From contig VGTL01000007.1 of NCBI GenBank assembly GCA_016874675.1, positions 1 through 64,000 on the forward strand: DNA of 64,000 bases, in the 5' to 3' direction. The notes below the pieces were generated by a model. It did no database searches, was not told the DNA's origin, and saw only the letters and a program-made list of their open reading frames with translations. The position numbers were made by a program, and so were the translations under genes. The DNA is from Methanobacteriota archaeon (lineage in GTDB: Archaea > Thermoplasmatota > DTKX01 > VGTL01). Positions 47,774 through 56,262 of the stretch are shown piece by piece. Numbering within the stretch: position 1 is the stretch's first letter; each line of letters opens with the position of its first letter.

Positions 47774-50299
47774 GTGCCGGTCAACCTCACCCTGGGGATG
47801 CGCATACTGCTGCACCTTTCGGGGTTCGACCCCTCACGAGAGGGCTACGACCTCCCGCCCGACGTGACCCAGCAGGGCATCGCGGACGTGCTCTCCGTCA
47901 GGCAGAGCGACGTCTCCCGGGCCCTGGCGCGCATGAGATCGGACGGGCAGGTGGAGGAGCGGTCCGCCTCCATCGCGCCCGGCCGCGCCGGCCGCAAGCA
48001 GCGGCTCAAGGTCTACTTCCTCTCGGTGCGGGGCCGCGAGGCGGCCCAGGCCCTGGCGGCCCGGCTCCTCGATGTCAAGGTCAGGTTGCCGCCGGCCCGG
48101 GAGGGCGGCGAGGAACGCGCGGTCCCGCTGCGGGACGTGAACATGGCGATGGGGACCAACCTACCGCTCCTGCGGCTGGCCGGGATGGTCTCCCCGGAGG
48201 GGGCCCTGGTCCCCCCGTCGCCGGCACCGGGACCGGTGAAGGTGCCCGGGGCGCCGCCGCAGGAGGGTTTCTTCGTCGGAAGGAACGGGGAGCTCACCGC
48301 ACTGATGGAAAAGATCGCCAAGGGCCCCGAGACCCTGCTGGTGGTCTCGGGGATAGCCGGCGTCGGGAAGACCACGCTGGCCGGGAGACTGCTGTCCTCG
48401 CTGAAGGACCGGCCGGGCTTCTATTTCCGGATAAGGGGCTGGGCCTCCTACGAGCCGCTGCTGCACGCCCTCCGCGACTTTTTGTGCAGGTCGGGGCGGC
48501 GCAGGCTGGCCGCCGCGCTCCGCAGGGGCGGCTCCCCGCCGTTCGACGAGGTGCTGGACGCCCTGCGCCGCGACCTGGACGGCCTGGGCGCTGTCCTTCT
48601 GCTCGACGACTTCCACGAATCCTCCGGACAGCCGGAGCTCCGGCACCTGGCGAGGGAGCTCCTCGAGGTGCTGCCCGCGCTCAGGCCGCCCTCGAGGCTG
48701 CTCCTCTTCTCCCGGACCGCCCCCGCCGTCTGCGACCCGCGGGAGCTCGCCGTCAGGAGGAATGTCTGGGAGCTCCCCCTCGGCGGCCTGGACGACGCGA
48801 GCGCCGCCGCCCTGGCCGCCCGGGCCGGGTTCCCCCCGCATGCCGCGGCGGCCGTCGCATCGGCCACCCGGGGCCACCCTCTCTCCATAATGCTCGCGGG
48901 GGGCGCGCCCGGTCCGGGGGGCGGAGCGGAGGCGTCCCGCCTGTTCCTGCAGGAGGAGGTCATCGGGGGCATCCCTCCCGGCGAGAGGCAGTTGCTCCAG
49001 GTCCTCTCCGTCCTCAGGCGGCCGGAGCCCTCGGGGACGGTCCTGGGGATGTCCGACGACCCGCTGGCGTTCGACGCGCTGAGCGCGCTCGTCTCCCGTT
49101 CCCTGGCCTCCCTCTCGGGCGGAAGGTACGAGGTCCACGAGATGGTCAGGGATGCCGCCTACGGGCGTTTGCCCGACGGCACCAGGAGGGCGATCCACAC
49201 CCGGGCGGCCGCGCTCTACCTGAGGTCCGGCGGGGTGGAGGGCGAATCCGAGGCCGTCTACCATTTCCTCCGGGCCGGCGAGCCGGACAGGGCGGCGCAG
49301 CTCCTGCTCTCCATCGGCGGGTCGCTGATAGACCGGGGCCGCTTCGAGGAGTGCCGCTCGCTCCTCGACCTCCTGGGCGGCGCGGCACCGGCTGAAAGGG
49401 AAGGCCTGTGGAGGCTCCGGCAGGACCTGCTTTCGGCCTACGGCGAGTGGGACCTGGGCTACGAATACCTGTTCCAGTGCTCGGTCCTGGAGACGGTGAC
49501 CGGCCTGGGGCTCGAGGCCCCCGGGGCGAGGAACCGCAGCCCGGTCGAGTGGGGGGCCGCGATCTCCGAGCACGAGCGCGCCCTCGGGCTTCTCCGGAGG
49601 ATCGGCGACCGGGCCGGCCAGTGCGAGCTCTGGTCCAGCCTGGGATGGATGAGGCTCCTGCGCGGCGAGCGCCGCCTGGCAGCCGAGGCGTTCCGGAAGA
49701 TACTGCAGGTGCCGCCGGCCCCCGATTGCCATGCGGCGGCCGTGAAGGCCGGGCAGGGGCTGGGCCACGTCGCCTGGCTCTCCGGGCGGCCGCGGGCGGC
49801 CGCCACCCGTTACCTGGCGACGCTCAGGAAACTCGGACCGGACGATGCCGGGGCCAGGATCGCCTGCCTAAACTTCGTCGCGAACCTGGCCTCCGCCAGG
49901 TCCGAGCTCGAGGGCGCCGCCCGCAGGCTGGAGGAGGCGCTGGAGCTCTGCGGGCGGGGCCGGCACAGGCGGGAGAGGGCCTACACCCTGCTCCATCTCG
50001 GGAGGGTCCGCTCTCTCCTGGGGATGCCTGACGCCGCGGTGGCCGCTCTCGGCACAGCGCTCGAGGAGCTCCGCGGCATCGGTGACGCGCACGGGGCGGT
50101 GTTCGCGAGGATGGCACTGTCCGCCCACCATCTTTCCGCCGGCCGGCCGGCAGAGGCCCTGGACCTGGCCGAGGCCGCCGCACGGGAATGCGACGCGCCC
50201 GAGCTGGGCGCCCTCGGGGCATACGCCGCGCGCCTCTCGAAGCTCGCCGGCCGCGGCAACGATGGCGGGGCCGCGCCCGCCGGGAAGGAGTCACCATGA
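47774..50299 (+). CDS. STAND-type ATPase with N-terminal winged helix and TPRs
   Basis: An 841-residue regulator. Residues about 1-85 form a MarR-like winged helix (QQGIADVLSVRQSDVSRALARM). Residues about 165-430 are a STAND (NB-ARC/AP-ATPase-like) NTPase with FVGRNGEL, Walker A VVSGIAGVGKTTLAGRL, Walker B AVLLLDDFHES, and an SRLLLFSRTAPA sensor strand. A winged-helix-like segment follows (about 430-480), then a TPR-rich C-terminus (GECELW-type and ERALGLLRRIGDRAGQCELW repeats, about 500-830). STAND proteins are inactive until a ligand or partner releases the NTPase. The GTG start fits the leaderless promoter. The stop overlaps the ATG of a Ras-like GTPase (ATGA). Confidence 0.85.
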   Translation: MPVNLTLGMRILLHLSGFDPSREGYDLPPDVTQQGIADVLSVRQSDVSRALARMRSDGQVEERSASIAPGRAGRKQRLKVYFLSVRGREAAQALAARLLDVKVRLPPAREGGEERAVPLRDVNMAMGTNLPLLRLAGMVSPEGALVPPSPAPGPVKVPGAPPQEGFFVGRNGELTALMEKIAKGPETLLVVSGIAGVGKTTLAGRLLSSLKDRPGFYFRIRGWASYEPLLHALRDFLCRSGRRRLAAALRRGGSPPFDEVLDALRRDLDGLGAVLLLDDFHESSGQPELRHLARELLEVLPALRPPSRLLLFSRTAPAVCDPRELAVRRNVWELPLGGLDDASAAALAARAGFPPHAAAAVASATRGHPLSIMLAGGAPGPGGGAEASRLFLQEEVIGGIPPGERQLLQVLSVLRRPEPSGTVLGMSDDPLAFDALSALVSRSLASLSGGRYEVHEMVRDAAYGRLPDGTRRAIHTRAAALYLRSGGVEGESEAVYHFLRAGEPDRAAQLLLSIGGSLIDRGRFEECRSLLDLLGGAAPAEREGLWRLRQDLLSAYGEWDLGYEYLFQCSVLETVTGLGLEAPGARNRSPVEWGAAISEHERALGLLRRIGDRAGQCELWSSLGWMRLLRGERRLAAEAFRKILQVPPAPDCHAAAVKAGQGLGHVAWLSGRPRAAATRYLATLRKLGPDDAGARIACLNFVANLASARSELEGAARRLEEALELCGRGRHRRERAYTLLHLGRVRSLLGMPDAAVAALGTALEELRGIGDAHGAVFARMALSAHHLSAGRPAEALDLAEAAARECDAPELGALGAYAARLSKLAGRGNDGGAAPAGKESP

Positions 50300-50820
50300 A
50301 GACCCCAACGATAGTAAAGAAGGTGTGCGTGCTCGGCGACCCGGCCGTCGGAAAGACCAGTCTGGTCGGGCGGTTCGTGAACCAGCAGTTCGGCGAGGAG
50401 TACGTTTCGACCATAGGGGCGAGGGTGTGCGAGAAGAGGGTCCGGCCGGGAGAGGAGGCGTCCGGCCCGACCGTCCAGCTGGTCATCTGGGACATCGCCG
50501 GGCAGGCCCAGTTCACGAGCGTCACGCCCGGGTTCTACCGGGGCGCCGAGGGCGCGCTCATAGTCTGCGACCCGTCGCGCCGCGAGACCCTGCGAAGCCT
50601 CTTCAGCTGGGAGCATCGCTTCCGCGAGACCGCCGCGGCGCGCAACCTGATCGTCCTCTTCAACAAGACCGACCTCGAGGCCAGGTGGGAGGTATCGCGC
50701 GCGCAGGCCGAATCCGTGGCCGGCGAGCTGGATTGCCCCTGCCTGTTCACGAGCGCCAAGACCGGCGAGAACGTCGATGAGGCGTTCAACACCCTGGCGG
50801 CGAGGATGTTGAGGAAATAG
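50296..50820 (+). CDS. Ras-like small GTPase
   Basis: A 174-residue GTPase with every G-box: G1 VCVLGDPAVGKTSLVGRF, G2 threonine in EEYVSTIGARV, G3 WDIAGQAQF, G4 LFNKTDLE and G5 TSAKTGENV. The G3 glutamine, which positions water for hydrolysis in Ras/Rab proteins, is conserved. There is no C-terminal prenylation cysteine. The ATG at 50296 overlaps the STAND ATPase stop, so the two are translationally coupled and likely work together, for example with the GTPase as a nucleotide-controlled partner of the STAND protein (inference). The upstream extension in the ORF track is noise. Confidence 0.9.
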   Translation: MKTPTIVKKVCVLGDPAVGKTSLVGRFVNQQFGEEYVSTIGARVCEKRVRPGEEASGPTVQLVIWDIAGQAQFTSVTPGFYRGAEGALIVCDPSRRETLRSLFSWEHRFRETAAARNLIVLFNKTDLEARWEVSRAQAESVAGELDCPCLFTSAKTGENVDEAFNTLAARMLRK

Positions 50821-50821
50821 G

Positions 50822-50980
50822 GAGCAGGCAGCCGGCAGCGGGCAGCGGGGGGGAAGGGGAGCGGGCAGCAGGGAGCTTTGGACGACGGGCTTCGTTTCGT
50901 CACCGCTCCCTGCTCCCCGCTCCCCGCTCCCCTTACCCCCGCTGCCCCCCCGCTGCCTGCTGCCCGCTGCCTACTGCCCC
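50822..50980. repeat. GGGCAGC-type heptamer repeat, two-arm copy (R11)
   Basis: Left arm GGCAGCC GGCAGCG GGCAGCG and GGAGCGG GCAGCAG; right arm CCGCTCC CTGCTCC CCGCTCC CCGCTCC, then CCGCTGC CTGCTGC CCGCTGC. It lies between the convergent GTPase and MFS genes and supplies the last codons of the MFS gene. Same subfamily as R7. Confidence 0.75.
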
Positions 50981-52164
50981 CTTTTCCCGACGTCATCCCG
51001 CTTCATGAAGAACCAGGCATAGAGCGCCGTGGACAGGATGTAGAGCAGCCCGCAGACGAGGAAAGGGACCTCCGGGTTGAATGCCATGAGCGCGCCTCCG
51101 GCCGCGACGGAGAGCATGTGGGGCAGCATCCAGGCCAGCTGGTTGGCGGCGACGGCCGTGCTGCGCAGGTCCTTCCCGACCAGGGTCATCATGTACGAGT
51201 CGGCTATCGGGCGGGAGGCGTTCATCAGGATCATGCGCACCGCGAAAAGGAATGCCGTGCTGCCGAAGTCCGCGGTCAGCGGTATCGCGAAAAGCGCCGC
51301 CACCGCCATCGCCTGCATGAAAACCAGTGTCCGGACGCTCCCCCGCCTTTCGGCTATGACGGGCATCGCCATGTAGGTCGCGGCCCAGAAAAGCTGGGTT
51401 GCGGTGAACAGGGCGGAGATGGTGGCCGTGTCGGCCGAGAAGCGCAGCTTGAAGTACACGGGGAAGAACGGTATGACCAGCCCGGCGCCCAGGCCCAAAA
51501 CGAACTGGGGGAGGACGAACGGAAGGAGGGCGCGGGTGCCGCCCCCCGTCCTTGGCGCCGGGGCGCAGGGGCCCTCCGGCCGGCGCGTGAGCAGGACCGC
51601 CCCCGCGAGCACGATGCCGCCGGCGAACCAGAACAGCAATCGGAAGCCGCTCTCCTCCCCCACCAGTCCGACGAACAGGCCCGAAAGGTAGAACCCGAGC
51701 GCCCCGGAGAGCATCATCCCGAAGGCGTTGATGCTCATGAGATACTTGCGGTCGGCGTCGCAGGCCGTGTCCGCCAGGGCGGTGGATATGACGGGCGTGA
51801 CGAGGGACGTGCCCAGGCCGAGAAGGAGCATCCCGGGCACGAAGTGCCAAAGCTCGGTGGAGAGCGCGACGCACACATAGGATGCAGCGGTGAGCGCCAG
51901 CCCGGAAAACAGCATGCGGCGCTTGCCGGCGCGGGGGGCGAGCATCCCGAACGGCAGGATGGTCAGCGCCACCGAGACCTCCATGAGCGACAGCAGGACG
52001 CCCTGGAGGCCGGTGCCGTGCCCGAGGCGCAGCATGAAGAGCACGAACGAGAAGAGGAATATCCCGTTGGCGACGGACACGAACGCCGCCAGCGTGACGA
52101 GCCGCCAGGCCTGCGGCGGGAGGGCCCGGATTCGCCCGATGAGGCCGTTGGCGCTGGCGGTCAT
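50971..52164 (-). CDS. Major facilitator superfamily transporter
   Basis: A 397-residue MFS protein with about 11-12 transmembrane helices. The inter-helix 2/3 signature appears as PFGMLAPRAGKRRMLFSG, matching the G-x-x-x-D/P-R-x-G-R/K-R family motif. The central loop (about residues 185-205) is basic/proline-rich (TRRPEGPCAPAPR). The overall look is that of drug-efflux-type MFS proteins; the substrate is unknown. The leader just before the ATG carries two inverted repeats that could be an operator. The stop lies in repeat R11, so the very C-terminus (KRDDVGKRGQ) may have been shaped by that repeat. Confidence 0.88.
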   Translation of the reverse strand: MTASANGLIGRIRALPPQAWRLVTLAAFVSVANGIFLFSFVLFMLRLGHGTGLQGVLLSLMEVSVALTILPFGMLAPRAGKRRMLFSGLALTAASYVCVALSTELWHFVPGMLLLGLGTSLVTPVISTALADTACDADRKYLMSINAFGMMLSGALGFYLSGLFVGLVGEESGFRLLFWFAGGIVLAGAVLLTRRPEGPCAPAPRTGGGTRALLPFVLPQFVLGLGAGLVIPFFPVYFKLRFSADTATISALFTATQLFWAATYMAMPVIAERRGSVRTLVFMQAMAVAALFAIPLTADFGSTAFLFAVRMILMNASRPIADSYMMTLVGKDLRSTAVAANQLAWMLPHMLSVAAGGALMAFNPEVPFLVCGLLYILSTALYAWFFMKRDDVGKRGQ

Positions 52165-52165
52165 G

Positions 52166-52198
52166 TTGGTGTGCTTGGCACCAAATGCCGGACGGCAT
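52166..52198. promoter_or_regulatory. Two inverted repeats abutting the MFS start codon
   Basis: TTGGTG-TGCTTGG-CACCAA (52166-52184) starts one base from the start codon and is followed at once by ATGCCG-GA-CGGCAT (52185-52198). Either could be a repressor site controlling the transporter or a hairpin in its leader. Confidence 0.4.
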
Positions 52199-52228
52199 CA
52201 AAAAGGATTGCGCTGGGGTGGGCGGCCC

Positions 52229-52261
52229 GTACGAATGCTGCGCTTCGCTCCGCATTCGTAC
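52229..52261. repeat. Perfect 10-bp stem hairpin upstream of the MFS gene
   Basis: GTACGAATGC (52229-52238) pairs with GCATTCGTAC (52252-52261) across a 13-base loop containing CTTCGCTC. The same CTTCGCTC core occurs in the hairpins inside giant protein C. It may be a small palindromic repeat rather than a regulator. Confidence 0.45.
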
Positions 52262-52345
52262 TCGTCGCCCCTTTCGCTCTTTGCTATCATCCCAGCGAGA
52301 GCGCCTCCGGCGCCCTCCTGTTGATCGTCGTTATCGGTTATTATA

Positions 52346-52429
52346 TGCGAGGGGGGCGATTCGAACGCCCGAACCGCTAGGGATAGGATCTTGAGTCCTA
52401 CGCCTTTGACCAGACTTGGCTACCCTCGC
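52346..52429 (-). tRNA. tRNA-Leu (anticodon CAA)
   Basis: An 84-base tRNA on the minus strand. Acceptor arms are GCGAGGG and CCCTCGC with A as discriminator. The D arm is GCCAAGTCTGGTCAAAGGC. The anticodon arm TAGGA-CTCAAGA-TCCTA gives anticodon CAA. The extended variable loop is TCCCTAGCGGTTC, as expected for leucine, and the T arm is GGGCG-TTCGAAT-CGCCC. No intron is present and CCA is not encoded. It reads UUG codons. A minus-strand A+T-rich CTTTATTGG lies about 25-30 bases upstream and could be its TATA box. Confidence 0.95.
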
Positions 52430-52466
52430 GGGCCGATAAATCCCATCCGGGCCAATAAAGCTTGTC

Positions 52467-52673
52467 ATGGACGGAGGCGCGGGGCGCAGGGCGCAGGGCG
52501 CAAGGCCGGAGGCGCAAGGAACAAGGTGAAATGGGCATGGGGGATCGCAGCTGCAGGGCATGCAGGGAGATCCCCTGTCCCAGACCCTTCATCCCTTGCG
52601 CCTCGCGCCTCGTCCCTTGCGCCCTAGCCCTTGCGCCTTGCGCCTTGCGCCTTGGGCCGTGCGCCGTGCGATT
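52467..52673. repeat. Heptamer repeat, two-arm copy near tRNA-Leu (R12)
   Basis: Left arm GGCGCGG GGCGCAG GGCGCAG GGCGCAA; right arm TTGCGCC TCGCGCC TCGTCCC TTGCGCC CTAGCCC TTGCGCC x3 TTGGGCC. The central spacer contains CAGCTG and GCATGC. It lies between the tRNA and the PHP gene. Confidence 0.8.
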
Positions 52674-52688
52674 TCCGCTTTCCGGCGA

Positions 52689-53285
52689 TCACTGCCTCGC
52701 GAACGCCTCCGTCCTTCCCTTGCGGATGGCCTCGAGGAGCCCCTCGACGGTCGCCCCGTCGCAGGCGGTGAGGCCCCGGCCCAGGTCCTCGACGGAGTGG
52801 GCGTCCGAGCCCCCGATCTGGGCCTTCCCGTTCTCCCGGGCCACCCGGCGGGCCTTGGCGTTGTCCACAGACCTTTTGGGGCTGGTCACCTCCAGCCCGT
52901 CTATCACCCCGATGACCTCGAAGACACGCCCGTTCATGCAGATGTGCGCGAGCTCCCCGGAGAACGCGTGGGGCACCACCGCCACCCCGCCTTGGTCATG
53001 GATGTCATCTATGAGCTCGGGCACCGGAAGGCCGGCCGGGGGGAGCTCGGATATCCCCAGAGCCAGCAGGTCGCCCCATTCCGTGGAGAGCTCGGCCCCG
53101 GGTACGAGCACGAAATCATTGTAGGGCGATTCGAGCAACGTCAGGCGATCATGATCGGTGAACGCCAGGCCCCGCAGGCCCAGTTCGCGGGCCCGGGCGA
53201 TCGCCCGCTTCGTCGAGAGACGGGAGTCAGCCGACCCGTCTCCGTGGACGTGCAGGTCGAAAAGCTCGCGAGCGGTCGCCTTCAT
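52689..53285 (-). CDS. PHP-domain metal-dependent phosphoesterase
   Basis: A 198-residue protein of the PHP family. The metal-binding motifs are ELFDLHVHGDGSADSRLS (first H-x-H and D), AFTDHDRL, the acidic PGAELSTEWG, VAVVPHAFSG and the late IGGSDAHSVEDLG. All usual ligand histidines and aspartates are present, so it should be an active phosphoesterase of the YciV/TrpH or histidinol-phosphatase-like type; the substrate is unknown. A GTG at 53294 three codons upstream is an alternative start. A TATA-like ATTAATATATAT about 36-48 bases upstream serves it, divergent from the first PGF-CTERM gene. Confidence 0.9.
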   Translation of the reverse strand: MKATARELFDLHVHGDGSADSRLSTKRAIARARELGLRGLAFTDHDRLTLLESPYNDFVLVPGAELSTEWGDLLALGISELPPAGLPVPELIDDIHDQGGVAVVPHAFSGELAHICMNGRVFEVIGVIDGLEVTSPKRSVDNAKARRVARENGKAQIGGSDAHSVEDLGRGLTACDGATVEGLLEAIRKGRTEAFARQ

Positions 53286-53320
53286 TACGCCCACCCCGGG
53301 CCGGCCCTGACCCTGTAAGT

Positions 53321-53332
53321 ATTAATATATAT
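53321..53332 (-). promoter_or_regulatory. TATA box of the PHP gene
   Basis: ATATATATTAAT on the minus strand, about 27-38 bases before the possible GTG at 53294 and 36-47 bases before the ATG at 53285. Confidence 0.5.
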
Positions 53333-53441
53333 CGAAACTGTCCCAAAGAATATAAGACCTTGTTCCGATTATTAATACAAGCCAGGAATAATGATAAATA
53401 GGAAGAGGGGGTTCCAAATCCCGACATCCGGAGGAAGAAGC

Positions 53442-56012
53442 ATGCGAGATCGCAAATTGCCGTTGGTGCTCCTGATTGTCGCCATCCTTTGCATCCCGCC
53501 GGCGGTGACCGCGGCGGGCGAGGGGCCCGGGCCGGAGGCTGCGGTCGTGCCGCGGGGCGAGTACAGCCAGCAGGGCAGCTGGGAGGGCGAGCTGAAGCTC
53601 ACCGGGGGATACTACACGAACTCCAATCTGACCGTCTCCCTGCCCAACAACGCCACCATCAACTTCGCCTCCCTGGACATCCTGGGCAAGTGGGTCGAGG
53701 GTCCCAAGCAGTCGATGGACTGCGATTTCGCCTCCGATCCCGGCAACCAGTACACCGCCTACGCCGGGGTGTACAACAAGAACGCGCCCGGCAGCGCGAA
53801 GCCCAGCGCGTTCCAGGGGGCCCAGCTCCAGGGCTCCGAGCTCAGCAGCATCGCCTACAGCGACGCCAGGTACGCCCAGTACTGGGGCTACGGGTGGAAC
53901 AGCGAGTGGGCCTTCCACCACTTCCAGTTCAAGCTGCCGCTCGACAAGGTGACGAAGGTGGTCGCCACCTACGAGGGGTTCGCCGGCTACTCCTACTACG
54001 GAGTGGGAACGGTCGCGGCCTACATCTGGAACAACGCCTCCCAGGCCTGGGACGTGCTCGGGACCGGCAGCGACAGCCCCAAGTCGACCTTCATGAAGGA
54101 GTTCAACGGCCCGGGCCACCTTACGGTCCAGGGCAACTACAAGTACATCGACCTGCTAGCCATCTGCCAGAAGGGATCCAATGTCTACGGGAACGAGTAC
54201 AACGTCATCAACACCGATTATGTCAAGATCTACGTCGAGGGGAACGTGCTCACCTATCCCGCGAACCCCAAGCTCACCGTGGGCTCCGCCTACAACCCCG
54301 CATGGAGCATCCAGACCGACAAGTTCGACTTCCTGGTGAGCGTCGGCACGGCCGACCTCATGAACCAGATACAGGACGTGACGAGACGGGCGACCACCCA
54401 GTACGCCGAGGTCCGGTTCACGTTCAGGTCCGAGACCGTCGGCAGGGTCAACGTCACCAACCTGAAGATCAGCTACACGTCGCCCCCGTGGTACAAGGGC
54501 GGCCTCGACAGGGCCTACTCCCTGGAGGAGGACACGCCCAATCCCAAGCTCATCGACCTCAACCAGTACTTCACCGACGACATCGACGAGAAGAAGCTCC
54601 GGTTCGATATAATTTACGAGGAGGATTCCAAGAAGCTGGACGCCGACATCGATCCAGCGGGCTGGATGGGCTTCAAGCTCCCCACGAAGAACTGGTGGGG
54701 CTCGATGAGGTTCCAGGTCCGGGCGACCGACTCCGACAGCCTCACGCGCGATTCCCCCAAGTTCACCGTCAGCGTGACATCGGTCAACGACCCGCCGGTC
54801 ATCTCGCCAATAGGCCACATGATCGCGACCGAGGAGGTGCCCTTCACCTTGCAGGTGAGGGCGCGGGACGTCGACATGGACCTCGACCCCGAGGAGATGG
54901 TGATGTTCTCCGACAACACCAGCCTCTTCGAGATAGACACCTCGACCGGGAAGGCGTCGTTCACTCCGAGGCAGGAGCAGGTCGGCCTCTACAGCATAGG
55001 CATCATCGCGACCGACCTTCTGGGCGACACCGACCAGGAGAACTTCACCCTCGAGATAATGGACGCCGAGGACGCGCCCGTACTGGACGACATCCCGGAC
55101 CAGTCGGCCATGCAGGACCAGCCCTTCCTGTACACGGTCACCGCCACGGACCCCGACCTGCCCTACGGCGACTCGCTGAGGTTTTTCGACAACTCGCCGC
55201 TCTTCGTCATCGAGCCCGACACGGGCCTCATAAGCTTCACCCCGACCGTGAAGGACATCGGTTCCTACCTGGTGTCGATCACCGTCAACGACGCCCGCGG
55301 CGGGACGGACGTCCGGCAGTTCGAGCTCAAGGTGCTCAACCTGCTGGGCACCCTCAACCGGCCGCCCGCGGTCGAGGCGGTGCCGGACCTGACCGCGCAG
55401 GAGGGCGTGCAGTTCGAGCACACGGTCAAGGGCTCCGACCCGGACTTCAACTCGGGGGACAGCATCAGCTACGCCGACAACTGCCCCGTCTTCGACATAG
55501 GCGCCGGCAGCGGCCGGATTTCTTTCAAGCCCACCGCCAAGGACGCCGGCTCGTACAAGGTCAAGGTGACCGTCAAGGACAGGGAGGGGCTGACGGCGAC
55601 CGTGGAGTTCAACCTGACGGTCCTCAAGACCAACCACCCGCCCGAGATAACCGAGGTCCTGCCCAAGGACGGCACCGAGGTGCTCGCGAAGCGCGCCTTC
55701 AAGCTCTCCGCGGCCGCCCGCGACGTCGACGGCGACCGGATCAACTACACCTGGATGGACGGGCCCACGGTGCTCGGGTACGGCCCGGAGATCACCGTGA
55801 GCTTCCCCGACGAGGGGACCTACATCATCACCGTCATCGCGTCGGACGGCAAGCTCGAGAAGGTCAACGAGACCACCATCGAGGTGGTGGACAGGATCTC
55901 GACCGGCGGCCCCTCCGGGAGCGGCACGCCCGGCTTCGGGGCCGCGCTGGCGGCGGCGGCCGTGGCGCTCGCGGCGCTGGGGATGGCGCGCAGGAGAGGG
56001 CTGCGCAGGTAG
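53442..56012 (+). CDS. PGF-CTERM surface protein 1 (cadherin/Ig-like repeats)
   Basis: An 856-residue exported protein. It has a signal peptide (LPLVLLIVAILCIPPAVTA) and an N-terminal beta domain (about 30-340) with the family-specific stretches NNATINFASLDI and the YNKNAPGSAKPSAFQG block. Then come four or five cadherin-like/He-PIG repeats (VTSVNDPPVIS, MDAEDAPVLDDIPDQ, LNRPPAVEAVPDLTAQEG) in which D-P-D-x-x-x-G-D loops look like calcium sites. The C-terminal sorting signal is GTPGFGAALAAAAVALAALG followed by RRRGLRR. PGF-CTERM proteins are cut and lipid-anchored by an archaeosortase. The ATG at 53442 is favoured over 53391 by the ribosome-binding GGAGGAAG eight bases upstream and by the signal peptide. 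Confidence 0.88.
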   Translation: MRDRKLPLVLLIVAILCIPPAVTAAGEGPGPEAAVVPRGEYSQQGSWEGELKLTGGYYTNSNLTVSLPNNATINFASLDILGKWVEGPKQSMDCDFASDPGNQYTAYAGVYNKNAPGSAKPSAFQGAQLQGSELSSIAYSDARYAQYWGYGWNSEWAFHHFQFKLPLDKVTKVVATYEGFAGYSYYGVGTVAAYIWNNASQAWDVLGTGSDSPKSTFMKEFNGPGHLTVQGNYKYIDLLAICQKGSNVYGNEYNVINTDYVKIYVEGNVLTYPANPKLTVGSAYNPAWSIQTDKFDFLVSVGTADLMNQIQDVTRRATTQYAEVRFTFRSETVGRVNVTNLKISYTSPPWYKGGLDRAYSLEEDTPNPKLIDLNQYFTDDIDEKKLRFDIIYEEDSKKLDADIDPAGWMGFKLPTKNWWGSMRFQVRATDSDSLTRDSPKFTVSVTSVNDPPVISPIGHMIATEEVPFTLQVRARDVDMDLDPEEMVMFSDNTSLFEIDTSTGKASFTPRQEQVGLYSIGIIATDLLGDTDQENFTLEIMDAEDAPVLDDIPDQSAMQDQPFLYTVTATDPDLPYGDSLRFFDNSPLFVIEPDTGLISFTPTVKDIGSYLVSITVNDARGGTDVRQFELKVLNLLGTLNRPPAVEAVPDLTAQEGVQFEHTVKGSDPDFNSGDSISYADNCPVFDIGAGSGRISFKPTAKDAGSYKVKVTVKDREGLTATVEFNLTVLKTNHPPEITEVLPKDGTEVLAKRAFKLSAAARDVDGDRINYTWMDGPTVLGYGPEITVSFPDEGTYIITVIASDGKLEKVNETTIEVVDRISTGGPSGSGTPGFGAALAAAAVALAALGMARRRGLRR

Positions 56013-56025
56013 GCGGACGGCATTT

Positions 56026-56150
56026 CAGGGTGCTGGGTGCAGGGGAAGACGGGCCGTCCCGCCTCCCGTGATCGTCGCCCTGCCGCGACATCGCGCCCTG
56101 AACCCTCGTCTTTTCCCCGCACCCCGCACCCTGCACCCCGCTCCCTGTCA
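56026..56150. repeat. GGGTGCA-type heptamer repeat, two-arm copy (R13)
   Basis: Short left arm GGTGCTG GGTGCAG GGG; right arm CCGCACC CCGCACC CTGCACC CCGCTCC CTG. A third variant of the heptamer, also seen at the end of R4. It separates PGF-CTERM genes 1 and 2. Confidence 0.65.
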
Positions 56151-56213
56151 CTCTAGTAACTATTAAGAATCATATCGTTTTTTCGCGTCTTGTGTCGCGA
56201 ACCGTCAGACAGG

Positions 56214-56221
56214 GTTTAATA
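56214..56221 (+). promoter_or_regulatory. TATA-like element of PGF-CTERM gene 2
   Basis: GTTTAATA lies about 42-49 bases before the ATG at 56263, giving a short leader that includes the GGAGG ribosome-binding site. Confidence 0.4.
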
Positions 56222-56262
56222 GCTCCTGTTTTTCTGCTCAATACGGGAAAGGAGGCGTGGGG

